From Neckera pumila (Eukaryota; Streptophyta; Bryopsida; Hypnales; Neckeraceae): a DNA stretch of 64,000 bases. This document shows positions 1 to 11,010 of this stretch, in pieces (positions within the stretch are counted from its first letter, which is position 1; the number at the start of each line of letters is the position of its first letter). The translations under genes and the position numbers were made by a program. The notes under the pieces were generated by a model. That model had not been told where the DNA came from, did no database searches, and saw only the letters and a program-made list of their open reading frames with translations. The DNA lies in contig OZ018416.1 in assembly GCA_963969595.1 (NCBI GenBank), positions 20,972,065-21,036,064 on the forward strand, written 5' to 3'.

Positions 1-3000
1 GATCACAATTCACAACTAAAGTACAGGTCGGATTGAACATGTGGAGAGACTCGTCCTGTTTTGAGTGCCTAACAGGCTCTGAGGCAGCTGGGCACTAAAC
101 CATGATGAGATGCTTGTAGCAACTGCCCTTCATTGCCCATGAGTTAATTCTGGTTCCAGTACTCTTCATAAATGCAGTCACCATTTTTAGTTTAGTTTCA
201 CAGTTGGATACAAGTCAAGGAAATAGAAGACGACTGTAAATTATTGCATTGGAGGAAGTTTCTGCAATTTATTTCTACACCATATGGTGTCCTTGAGGTG
301 CACTCAAGTGGGTCCAGGGTCAACTTTAGGAGATGTGTATGACCTCCCCCAACTCACGTACTGGACAGCAAAGTGTAAACAGACTGTTATCAATTTGGCA
401 CGTCAGCGTCAATTTGTTAGTGTGGCCAGTCCATCCATGTATGCAGCTGCAGCAGCAGCACTGCAGCGGTCCTCGAGTGCATATCCCAGTCATTGGGTGT
501 ACATCCTCTCAGCTACACCCCATGCACGCCAGTCCTTCCAGGTGCGCCCCAACTTGTGTTCATCACCTTGCCAACCATTCTCCATCTACACCAGCAATGC
601 TAGCATAACTTTGTGTAATTAGGACTCCTGTACTGAGAACAAGCAAAATCTTCATGCTCTAGAAACCGTTCATTTTTGCAATGGTGCTAAGTACCACTGA
701 CTTTCAACAGGAGATCAAGTGACGGCTACAGGTTCTAATGGCATACCCCACATACAGTATATGTCCATGTGAAAATCCTATAAGAATCCAATATTCCTCA
801 ACCCCATTTTCATCACTCGTGCCAAATTTTCTCTTCTGCAAATCCAATACCACCAACTTAGGAGTTCCTGCTAATTGCAATTGCATCCATTATCTGCATC
901 TCTGGAGCTTTGAAAAATGATAGTAGGTAAAATAGCACCAATTCCTGCACCAGCTTTTATCAACACTTGCACAATCACTAGAGCTCATGTTTGAGTTGTA
1001 CGCTGTAATGGCATTGTTGGACAAGCCTTCTGGCATATTGCTGTACTGTACAATACTGTGGCCTCCCAAAAGGAATTGCCCCCACTTACCCAAACACCCA
1101 AATAATTGTTTGAACACCTCAACCTGCTAGTTCTAGCAAATTGATAAATTTGGCTCATATATTGAGATGGTTTTTGATATATGTACATGAGTTTTGAGAA
1201 TACATTGAGCAAAATTGAAAGTGCATATGGACTTCTAGCAACAGTGATACTTCTTTTGGGGAGGCACTGTATATATTAGGATTGGCAGTCCCTGGTTGAT
1301 TACTAGGTTTATTTTGGGGTTTTCCTCTTTTCAATCAGATTTATTTTGTTTCTAATCCAGCATTACAAACACATAAAACAAAAACTTGAAAAGAGTTTCA
1401 ATGGTCATTCCTTGAACACTTGATTGAGTTGATTCAGTTTTGAATATTCACATGCCCAAATTTAGTTTTCATTCACAAGGCAACATATTATTGTAAATAT
1501 CTGCTTTTGCAATTTTGGGGACACGGAAATGCTATTTTGAATTCAAAAATATGAATTTGAATTTTGAATTTCAAAAATATGAATTTGATGGATGTTCTTC
1601 TACTAGATGTAAGTCTCCATGTTGTAAACATTTACAAAAGAGGATTCTTTCTATATGCGATTTTAGATATAGAAATATTACTTTTAGTTCTTGGTGTTGT
1701 ACACAACCACTAATAATGAAATTTATGTTAATGGTACAAAATGATTTTTTAGTGCAATACTTTTATTTTTCATTATGATTATTTTTATCAACTATATTTA
1801 TAGAGATCCTTCTTCAAATAATATTGATATCTATATTGTTGGTAAAACTATTTATCAAGAATAAAAACTTATAGCATTTTCAAATCAATTAGTGTGATTA
1901 CACTAATTTCATTATTAGGATAGTGTTGTTAACAATCAACAATTTTTATTAGATTCCTTGAAATTTCAACTATTTTTCAAAAATAGATATATGAAAGAAT
2001 CTAATCTTTTAGAATTTCCATTGACTCATTTGGTATATATATATTTTTGTGATAATTTCCTAGGTTGCATTTTTATAAATCTGAAAGGTTTTATAGATTT
2101 TTCATAGTTATAAAAAATCCGGAAATTTAGAATACTTCTAATATTGCACCTATATTGCACAAAATTAGGAAGTGACATATCTTGCAATGACTTAATTGTA
2201 AATGTATATTCTCATAATCGGAAGAAGAAAAAAATTTTGGCCTTTAAGAAATCAATGTGAATGAAGCCTATTGAAGACACTCCTTGTAGCTATGGCATAG
2301 GGACATAAGTATTGGTTTGACAATTTGAGCGTTTCTAGAAAAAAAATTAAATTTCCAAAAGACTTTTGTTTAGAGGTGGTAAATGGGCAGATTTACTCTT
2401 GCTAAAACAACTCTAGCTAAAGGTAAAGGATGTGTGCCAGAACTATGGAAGAAAAATTAATTTGGCTAAATCCAGTTTTAAAAGATTGGAAATGAGTGGC
2501 ATCCACAATTTGCATTGCAATGTAATGCATTTTGTGGTAAACAATTGTAAATTGACCTTATGCATACAAATGGGCACAAATTTGATGTGGCCCACAATGG
2601 TTGTCATCAACTCCAAGTGTTGAATGAACCTACAATCAATTGGATTTTTTGCACTCTGCCAAAAGTCATCACAAGGTTGGTATTTAATTCATCACAAAAG
2701 TTCTTCCTTACTCCACAAATTAGGATCAATTGTTTCAATGATGCTAGAAAAACAAACAAAAGCTCGTAAGATGATGAACAACGGATGACAATCAACCAAT
2801 ATAGTGGATGGTATATGTTTCTCATCTAAGTTGAGTAAAAGTTAAAATCTCGTGTGACCAAATACTCTAAGGGTCCCATCTTATCCTACATGTTTTGAAG
2901 TCCATCTTTTGGACAACTTTGAATGTATGGGAGAAAAAAAACTTTTTATTCCTAGTGCTTAAATTTAGTAGGTCTTTATCATGGAATAGATACAATATGG

Positions 3001-5080
3001 AAAGCTAGAATAACTTCTTCTAATATATTATCATTCTCAATGAACTTTACCACTAACAAGTTGCAATAGCAATTATCTACATTAGACAAACTTTGAACAC
3101 CCCATACTGCAAACATCAATTGTAGCAAAACCTACGAGTATTTTTTTCCTCATATAAAACCTCCGTATGCTTTATATTCATCTTCATCCTCTTTTATGTC
3201 TACATTTTTGTCATTCTTTATACATTTTAGGTTCTGAAATGCTTGTAGGTTTGTTCTTCTCCAAAAAGTGTGTGTTGTCACATGTCTGCCAATCTCCCGG
3301 CCAATCTTTAGACTATTTTTATGCCTTTTGTCTATGCAATTGGTAGTTTGTTTAAGTCGTCCACCTAGGCCCTAAGTATGACCATTGCAACATGGTGTAT
3401 TACCTCCTAGATGTGGCGTACTTGAATTTGGATGTGAGCTTAGACATTTAGGTCCAAATGAATACCTTTTGGACATGATTTGCCCACGGACATTAGGTTT
3501 CTACATCCTTGATACATTAGAGAAAAAATCAGCCCTCCGGAAGGCTATTCCACAAACCCCTTTAGTATCATAAAATTTTGTTTATTGGGTCTGAAAAATA
3601 GTTTTTCCCCTATTTTTGCGCAGTTGAAACTGCTGTGACAATGGCCCAGGAACCCAGATTTACAAATAAAAAATAAAAAAATAAAAAATCTACAAAATTT
3701 GACTGTTCCAACAAGCAATCATACACTCTGACTGCTCACCAAGGGTACTTTTCCAAGTTGATAGGCCAAGGTTGAAATAGCTTGGCATGTCAACTTGGAA
3801 CGGCCCTCCAGAGGGCTGCTTTTTGCTCTAAGGAGGTAGTGAGTGTTATTATTGACTTCTTATAATTAATATGTACAAATTATCTAAAATTTTAAACATT
3901 GAAACTACTACACTACTAGAATTGGATTATCTTACTTTATATCGATTATATAAGTTTTATAGAAATTGCATACTCAAGGTGGAGGTTAAGCCAACACTTT
4001 GTCGTCAAAATACATTTTTCACATCATCTTTCAAGACAATCCACACAACTAGTTATATGGAGCAAAGTATTACTAACTCCTCCTTGCCCCAACCATAAAT
4101 AAATATAAAATATTAATGTCTCTTTGCTAATTTGGGGTGATTAATTTTTCAAGTGATTCAAATTTTCTAGATTTTATCACCAGTGCTGAAGAATAAGTTC
4201 CAATGTTTTTTCCAACTATGAAAAAGGGAGAACAACAAGTGTAATTTTTCTTGTCTATTACACAATAAAAAAACACGGGTTTCTTATAGTATTGTATGGG
4301 AATTTTAGCAATTTATGATTTGTTTGTGCTAACTATACCCACCATTTAGAATATGAAGTCTTGTGAAGGATCAACAAAACATTCAAACAAAGATTTCCAA
4401 TAGTCATTTTCTTAAATCTTATATTCATTGTCAATATTCTTAAGCTTTTGGGTCTAGTTAGAAGCATATTGGGAATATTTGGAAAAAAAATCTATTAAAC
4501 CAACCATTAAATTAATTGCAAGAAGCTGGAAACTATATTTTAGCCATTCATTTAGTTACTAATATAAAAAATTATACAAAATGTTGGTATTGAAAAGCTA
4601 TATATCAAACTACTAAAATCACAGTGTCCCCTATAATATCTAAACAATGTAATATTACAAATGTATGATAGCCGTTGGTGATATTAGAGAAGACCAATAG
4701 AGTGGAATTAGAGAGGTAGTATTTTTACTGCTTCTCTTGGCTTCACACTTCATTGCACTTGCACAATTTCGTGATTTTGTAAGCTTTGAACTTTCATGAT
4801 TTCAACGTTCTATTGCTATTACTAAATGATTTGAAAAATTGGTTAGATTGAAGCAATTTTGAATTCCACAACAAATCATGCATCCAAAAAAGTCTTTGAA
4901 ATTTGCAAATTTATCATTTCAATTCTTTAATTTGGTCACCATTGTTTGTGAGGGAAGAACTTTATCAAGTGGTGGTTTTGAAACATTCAGTTGAGCTCAA
5001 CAATGCCTCCAAGGTACACAATTTATTTTACATTTACTTTGAGCAAACATGACTTCAGGTGTAGATTGATGGTTTAAAGA
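1..5080. other. Non-coding stretch, no gene recognised
   Basis: The first 1.3 kb has more balanced base composition than the rest and could be the end of a transcript lying to the left, but no reading frame there resembles a known protein. From about 1.3 to 5.1 kb the DNA is AT-rich, with scattered short open frames of fewer than 95 codons that show no recognisable motif. I see no RNA gene. Confidence 0.5.
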
Positions 5081-5084
5081 TTGA

Positions 5085-5565
5085 GCTTTGTTTGAGCAAT
5101 TTGAACAATTTGTGTATAATTTGAGCTTCAATCTAATCTAATTTCAATAGTTGGACCTATTTAGAGCCTAATTGGAGCAATTTGACTAAATTCAAACAAT
5201 TTGGGTTAAATTTCAATAATGCAACTCTAACCCAATTTCAATAGTTTGACCTCATTTGAGCCTAATTTGAGCAATTTGACCTATTTCATGCCTAATTTCA
5301 ACAATTTGATCCTAGTTTGAACTTCATTTGAGTCAAATTTCATCGATGCAATCTAACCTAATTTTAATAGTTTGACCTAATTAGAGCCTAATTTGAATAA
5401 CTTGAGCATTGTTTTGAACTTCATTTGAACAAATTAAAGCAAACTTGAGCCATTGAATCTAATTTCAATAGTTTGACCTAATTTGAGCAATTTAATCCAA
5501 TTTGATTTGAATTTGAGCAATTTGATATAATTTGGCCAAATTTGACCTATCTATTGAAATAGTCT
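5085..5565. repeat. Degenerate minisatellite of TTTGAGCAATTTGACC-like units
   Basis: Short variants of a TTTGAGCAATTTGAC motif recur throughout. They group into a higher-order unit of about 95-125 bp that contains AATTTCAATAGTTTGACC; versions of it begin near 5137, 5231, 5357 and 5457. No reading frame is kept across the array. Confidence 0.75.
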
Positions 5566-6353
5566 CCATAATCCAAAATTTTGTTGGTGAATATATTTGT
5601 TGAATATATTTTAGTGTGCAGTAGGTATTAGAAGACAAAGCATTTGGAACAAAGTGCATCCAATATCCAAAATATCTAGCATTTTGTTTTTGGAAGGAAA
5701 AGGCAATAATTTGTTGTTACAATGGCAAAGTTGCCAATGAACACTTTAGCCATTATGTCATCCACCCAATGCTCAATGAGCTTTTTATAGGCAATGCACC
5801 CAACTCTTGAAGATTTCTTAAATCCATTTGAAAATATAAATAAGCATTTGCATTTACAAATATGCGTACTAAGTTTTAGTCTGACCAAGGGGACATGTAT
5901 TTTTTGTGTAAATGGAGAGTTATGCCATCATATAAAAAATTTAGAGCCTGAAATAGATTGAGACACACATGGGACTTGGTATCTCTAGTGAACATAACCG
6001 TTGATACAATTGACTTGTGGTTCCAAAGATTGCTATTGTTGATCTTGACAAATAACACATGGAATTTAGTCGAGATATATTATTCTTCACCAATGTGGTG
6101 GAGATACACAATAGATAAAGGAAATTCATCTAGATTATGATGCTTATCCTATCTTTTATTGTTTCTAGATGGTTGATGCGAGTGGTCACTCACTTTTAAA
6201 GCAAATATTGGAATGACTTTTAAATCATTTGTCCAATATTTCAAAAGCGGCCCGAGTCTAATGTACTACAAAATTTGGTAGGTTACTCCAACAATATGTA
6301 GCAGATCAGTATTTGCATGTAGAACACAAATATATTTTTTTTATTAGACAATA

Positions 6354-7273
6354 TTAACCCCTAAAGTCCCATTGTCCCTTCAAGGGACAAAATGGATTTT
6401 GGGTAGGCTACTACGACTTCAATATTCATTTTTATTTTCTGAAACTTTTTGTGAAGACAGAAAACACAATAGTTTTATGGGAATATAGTTTTTATTTCAA
6501 TCGGTGCCTGGGAGCAAAAGTTATGGTACAAAAGGTCATTTTTTTTTATGCGGCGGGCAGAAATCTTTTCACACAATTTTTTTTTTTAAATTTAAAAAAT
6601 TATTTTCTCATAGATTGTATTTTTATCTATATGGGAAGCTTTGATTCATTCCATTTGGATTTGCTATGTGAAAGTTATGGACAATCTTCTTTTTTGGGCA
6701 ATTAGAGCATCTCCTTGAAAAAATAACTTGTAGGGCTCATTTCTGAATGCAATTTTTACAATGTTTCAAAAAAATTTGGACACTTCTAAGTTTGTTTGCT
6801 AAAATAATCTCACCACTGGAATTATAGTGTTTTAATCCCATCTTAGAGCTATTGACAATTTAGTTTTTCTTTCAATCTTAGACCTATTTCTACTTAACAA
6901 TTTCTTAAAGAATGAAAATCATGTGAATTTTTTTGGAATTTTTTTCCTAGCTTCTCAACTCAATTATTCAACATAAAAAAAATTAAATTCAAAGTTTGTA
7001 GAAATTTTTTTTTTTACAAATGGGGGTCGAAGTCATCTGAAATTGCAAATCACTGTTCAAAAAATCAAAGTTTTCCAACTTTGAATGCTAATTTCTTCTA
7101 ATCTATACGATCAAACTTTATGAAATTTTTACCAAATGATTTAAGGTAAGATTAGTACAGGATCCTATGGTTGAATTCTAAAAAAAAAAATCTCTTTTCT
7201 TAGATGAACACAGCAGAACTGGCAATTTTGAGTCATTTTTGACAGAAAAATGCCTTGGGACTTTAGGGGTTAA
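6354..7273 (+). mobile_element. TTAA-flanked non-autonomous DNA transposon, piggyBac-like (copy 1)
   Basis: A 912-bp element starts CCCCTAAAGTCCCA and ends with the exact inverted complement TGGGACTTTAGGGG. A TTAA sits directly outside each end (6354-6357 and 7270-7273), and there is no further flanking duplication. A TTAA target duplication with CCC-starting inverted ends is the signature of the piggyBac superfamily. There is no transposase frame, so this is a MITE-like derivative. Its internal sequence, for example an AGGATCCTATGGTT block near the right end, is shared in diverged form with the copies at 45.9, 47.7 and 48.8 kb. Confidence 0.8.
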
Positions 7274-7296
7274 GCAAAACTTCAAGCAGAATGTTT

Positions 7297-8516
7297 TCAA
7301 GGGATTTTAGATGCTATACAAGAAGACAATAGAACATGTATTAGGCGTTGCATTGTTTTACCTACAACACTTATTAAATCCCTTGATATATGCAAAAATT
7401 CTTCTATGACAGTATGATTTTGGTTAAAATTTTGGACAAACTGGATTTGTTTGTAATAATGACATGTAATCCGACTTGGTCTAAAATCATTGATGGGCTT
7501 GAGCCAGATTAAAGTCCTTATGATTGTCAAAATGTTGTTGTGCATGTCTTTGAGCAATAATGGACAAAATTACAAAAAAGAATGTGTTGGGGGAGAACAT
7601 TGCTTTTTGTTATACTATTAAGTTTAGAGAGCATGGTCTCTTTTACATTCTTCTTTGGTTGAAAGACAAGTCAACAATTGTAGATAGAGAGTTATATTTG
7701 CTGAGATTCTAAATTTAGATAGATAATCGCAGCTTTATGTGATTGCTAAACATATTTGTGATTGCTAAACATATAATATACAGTCCATGTGGTTTGAATA
7801 ATGCCAATTGTCCATACATGGAGGATGGAAAATGCTCTAAGCATTATCCAATGCAAACTCATGATAACACCAAAAAATGGATGCTGACGGTCACATTTTG
7901 TATCTTCGCCAAAATCACGGTCAATATGTCGAGAAATACACATGTGATCAAATTGTCCATTTGGAAAATTGATGGATTGTGGGCCATTTTAATTGTCATA
8001 TTAATGTGGAGGTTTGAAGTTTAACAAAGATTGTCAAATACTTCCATATGTATATTTTTAAGGGTTCAGATTGCAGTGTTGTAGAAACGGATGAGATCGT
8101 AGATGAGATTAAGGAATTTTTGGAGGGGCGCTATGTGGCCACCAAGAAGCATGTTGGAAGCTCTTTGGTTTTGAAAACCGGTTGATCTTTCCAATTAGCA
8201 GTATGATACTTTTCAGGAAGGAACATCTGTGTAATTAGTGATTGATCAAAACATTGAGACAAAACTCATAAAAAGTTTTGAACTCAATTGCGGCATTCAT
8301 ACATTGGTTGCTTTTGGCAATCAAGGCAATCATCTGCTTCTTCAAGACATGGATCTTCCTAGACTGCCCGGCCGGTGGAAAAAACTACATATTATACAAC
8401 AACTTTTTAACTATGTTGTCAAAAGTTATGAAAATTGTTGGGTCTTAAAGAAAAACTTTGTCCTCATGTTGTGTGAAAATTTCAAAGAAAAAAATGAAAA
8501 ACTCCATTCATATTGA
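7297..8516 (+). pseudogene. Decayed Helitron Rep/helicase fragment
   Basis: Short blocks in shifting plus-strand frames match the order of motifs in plant Helitron Rep/helicase proteins. A segment reading LFVIMTCNPTW lies at 7441-7480. SPCG followed by CPYMEDGKCSKHYP lies at about 7782-7850. FNCHINVEV lies at about 7988-8014, CWKLFGFENR at about 8152-8181, and LLQDMDLPR...RWKK at about 8338-8385. In-frame stops and at least two frameshifts separate the blocks, so no intact protein is possible. No HUH tyrosine motif or Helitron terminus was identified, and the 5' part of Rep and most of the helicase are missing. The relic starts 24 bp after the TTAA element ends. Confidence 0.8.
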
Positions 8517-9137
8517 GCTACCCAAAATTGTTATGTTGGGTTGAAAAACTCAGCTTGGTCCTTTATGGGTTAAATTTGAAGTTTTATCTGCAACAAAAAT
8601 ACAAGGGAGTGTACTTTGAAGGAGCATATATCCAGATGTTACATTGGACATTATTATTGGCATAAAAACACAAGTAGTTCTATTAGACGTTCACTAAAAT
8701 CCATTTCCTAAAATCATGAAAACATCACATAAAGGACAAGTTTCTTATAGTGGATAGTGGGGGGCAGAAGTGGCCCAAAAGCTACAAAGCTCAACCACTC
8801 CATTTTCTCCAGCCTTGTTTCGGGGAATGGGTGGCGATGCTCTAACACTATTACCAGTAATACTTACCAACATAACACTAAATTTCATTGTTAAATTTTC
8901 ATTGTTAGTGTAGCAATCTACAATATTAGGTTCACTAAATGTCCTATCGAGGAGGGATACCCGATATACCTTAGTTAGTAAGTTACTGTCCGACCAGCAG
9001 CAGTTGGTCCCCCATTTGATATGGCACAGATTCCCCCATCTGGACCAAATGCACAAATGCCCCTTGAGTCCTTGCCCTCATGGCTACAAGGACGTATTTC
9101 AATTGGAATGTATCATCCCTTTTGTTTGTATCATCAG

Positions 9138-9423
9138 CAGTGCTTTTTTTTTGGCTTCCTGGTGCCAGATTGCACCAGAAAAAATAATCTGGCTAAAAAA
9201 TGGTACTAAAAATGACAAAAACTTTGGATGAAATCGCAAAAAAAAATTCAGAGTAAAAAAATAATTGGATGAAATCGCCAGATTGTGGATGAAAACCAAA
9301 TTATAGACATGTAATATGTATATTTTCTATCTAATATGGATGAATGTTGAAATTTGAAGCACCACTGCAAAATTTTATATCACCACTATGGCACTTCTCA
9401 AAAAATGAAAAAAAAAAGCCCTA
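9138..9423. mobile_element. hAT-type MITE with 8-bp target duplication
   Basis: A 286-bp element starts CAGTGCTTTTTTTTT and ends AAAAAAAGCCCTA. The 8-bp direct repeat ATCATCAG lies directly outside both ends (9130-9137 and 9424-9431). Eight-base duplications and ends of the CA(G/T)GGC type are typical of hAT elements. It has no coding capacity. A diverged inverted relative lies at 10047-10308. Confidence 0.85.
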
Positions 9424-9525
9424 ATCATCAGTACTCAGCACATGCCCCTCACTGATATCAACACGGAATGCATACTCCAAATGGTTGAAAGTTGAAGAGC
9501 AATGCATACCGTAAGTCGTCTTCAG

Positions 9526-9653
9526 CAGGGCTTTTTTTTCACTATAGAAGCTCTGTTTTGGCAGCACCTGATAGCATAAAATTTGGAGGGACGTGAATGC
9601 ATTTGCTGCTTTCTATCAGAACTGGCGAAATTTCGCCAAAAACAAAAGCCCTG
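9526..9653. mobile_element. Very short hAT-type MITE with perfect 8-bp target duplication
   Basis: A 128-bp element starts CAGGGCTTTT and ends AAAAGCCCTG, a perfect 10-bp inverted repeat. It is flanked by GTCTTCAG on both sides (9518-9525 and 9654-9661). The perfect ends and perfect target duplication suggest a recent insertion. The interior is unrelated to the 9138-9423 element except for the T-rich ends. Confidence 0.9.
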
Positions 9654-9720
9654 GTCTTCAGCAGATGCAGGGTCGATGTTGCAAAGACAAAGAGGCTGGC
9701 ATTGCAAACTGAAGGTAAGA

Positions 9721-9851
9721 TAGTGTGCTCTAAAATGGACCATGTTCTAAAATGGACCTCTATCTAGGAATGGGTAACAGGTTGCTTGAAATATCTACCG
9801 TTGTCCATGATGGGTTAGGTAGGCTCAAATGATCCATTTAAGAGCACACTA
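9721..9851. mobile_element. Small inverted-repeat element (TAGTGTGCTCT ends)
   Basis: A 131-bp stretch starts TAGTGTGCTCTAAAATGGA and ends in the inverted complement with one or two differences. The superfamily is unclear because I see no target duplication. An extra AAAATGGACC motif is repeated just inside the left end. Confidence 0.6.
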
Positions 9852-10046
9852 CCAAGCAAGCATTTTTTTGAGCTTCATTGTCTGGCAGGTATGGTATGAG
9901 TTTTACTTGTGAGTGACAGTCCAACTTCGCATATGATGTTTGTCACATTGCTGGAATTCCACAGCATGGAAGCAGTGCTGTTTCCAAACTTAGAGCTCCC
10001 CAACTACTTCCTTAATTGCTTGATTGAACCTCAAATTGATAGTCAT

Positions 10047-10308
10047 AGAGGGCTTCTTTTTTTTCCAATTTTTATGAAGTGCTAAAGTGGCAATATAAAA
10101 TGTTACAGTGGTGCTTTAAATTTCAACATTCATCCATATATTGGATAGAAAATATCACATTAGCACATATCACATATTCACAATTCTATTTTCATCCACA
10201 ATTTGTCAATTTCATTTAGATTTCACAATTTGTCCTCATTTTTTAGCCAAATAACTTTTTCTGGTGCAACTTGGCACTACACACACACAACAAAAAAAAA
10301 AAGCCTTA
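10047..10308. mobile_element. Second copy of the hAT-type MITE, inverted and diverged
   Basis: The stretch from GAGGGCTTCTTTTTTTT to AAAAAAAAAGCCTTA is the diverged reverse complement of the element at 9138-9423. Shared blocks include the CAACATTCATCCATAT region and the CAGTGGTGC region. The flanks GTCATAGA and GTCTAGAC may be a mutated target duplication. Confidence 0.65.
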
Positions 10309-11010
10309 GTCTAGACATTCACCACATTTTCAACTTTAACCACCAAAGTTCCTTCTTGTTGAAAGGCCTAAAACTACTTCAAAATACCTTATATTTTCTT
10401 TTTTAACAAATCCAACCATAGGATCCTTTAGTTAACTTGTTCAAGTACATTCTCCCAAAAATTAGAGTGAAAAATCCCCATCAAATGCAAGTTCAATGTG
10501 CCTAAACTTCCAAATGAAGACTTTTTCTAAGCATAAGTCAAATCACAGAAACTCCCTGCATTTTGCAAGATCATTTAGTAGAATCATTCATTATATGTAA
10601 GAGAAGGCATTCACTGCAATGGAATGCTGTTCGTCACGAGATATCAAACACCATTACATCGGAGAATGAATGTCTGCAGTTGTTGGAACATCACCTTCTT
10701 CATTAGACAGCTTCACATAAAAGAAAGTACCAGTGTAATACAACCAACGAATGATACTTAAAACTGCACTCGTATCGTGTTGTAACACTGTAGACAAAAA
10801 CAACACCAGGCACTTCAATAAAGATTGATTGCTGCTGTTTCAAAATGTCATTTACTGACTAAAATGCACAGTAGCCTCTGCTATGTACACAATGGGCAAT
10901 TCTGTCGAATTAGCTGGAAATAGTGGGCAAGAATATTTATACCTCCAAAAAATGATATTTGTCTATGCTGTGTTGTACAAAACTATCTACGGTTTTACCT
11001 TTAAACTCGG
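10309..11010. other. Intergenic and probable CDT2 3' untranslated region
   Basis: No coding frame is seen. The right-hand part, next to the CDT2 stop codon, probably belongs to its 3' untranslated region and terminator, because that gene is read leftwards. Confidence 0.4.

Noticed and set aside
284..622. 112-codon open frame near the left edge
   Set aside because: It has no recognisable motif, two overlapping frames of similar length, and no splice or promoter support.
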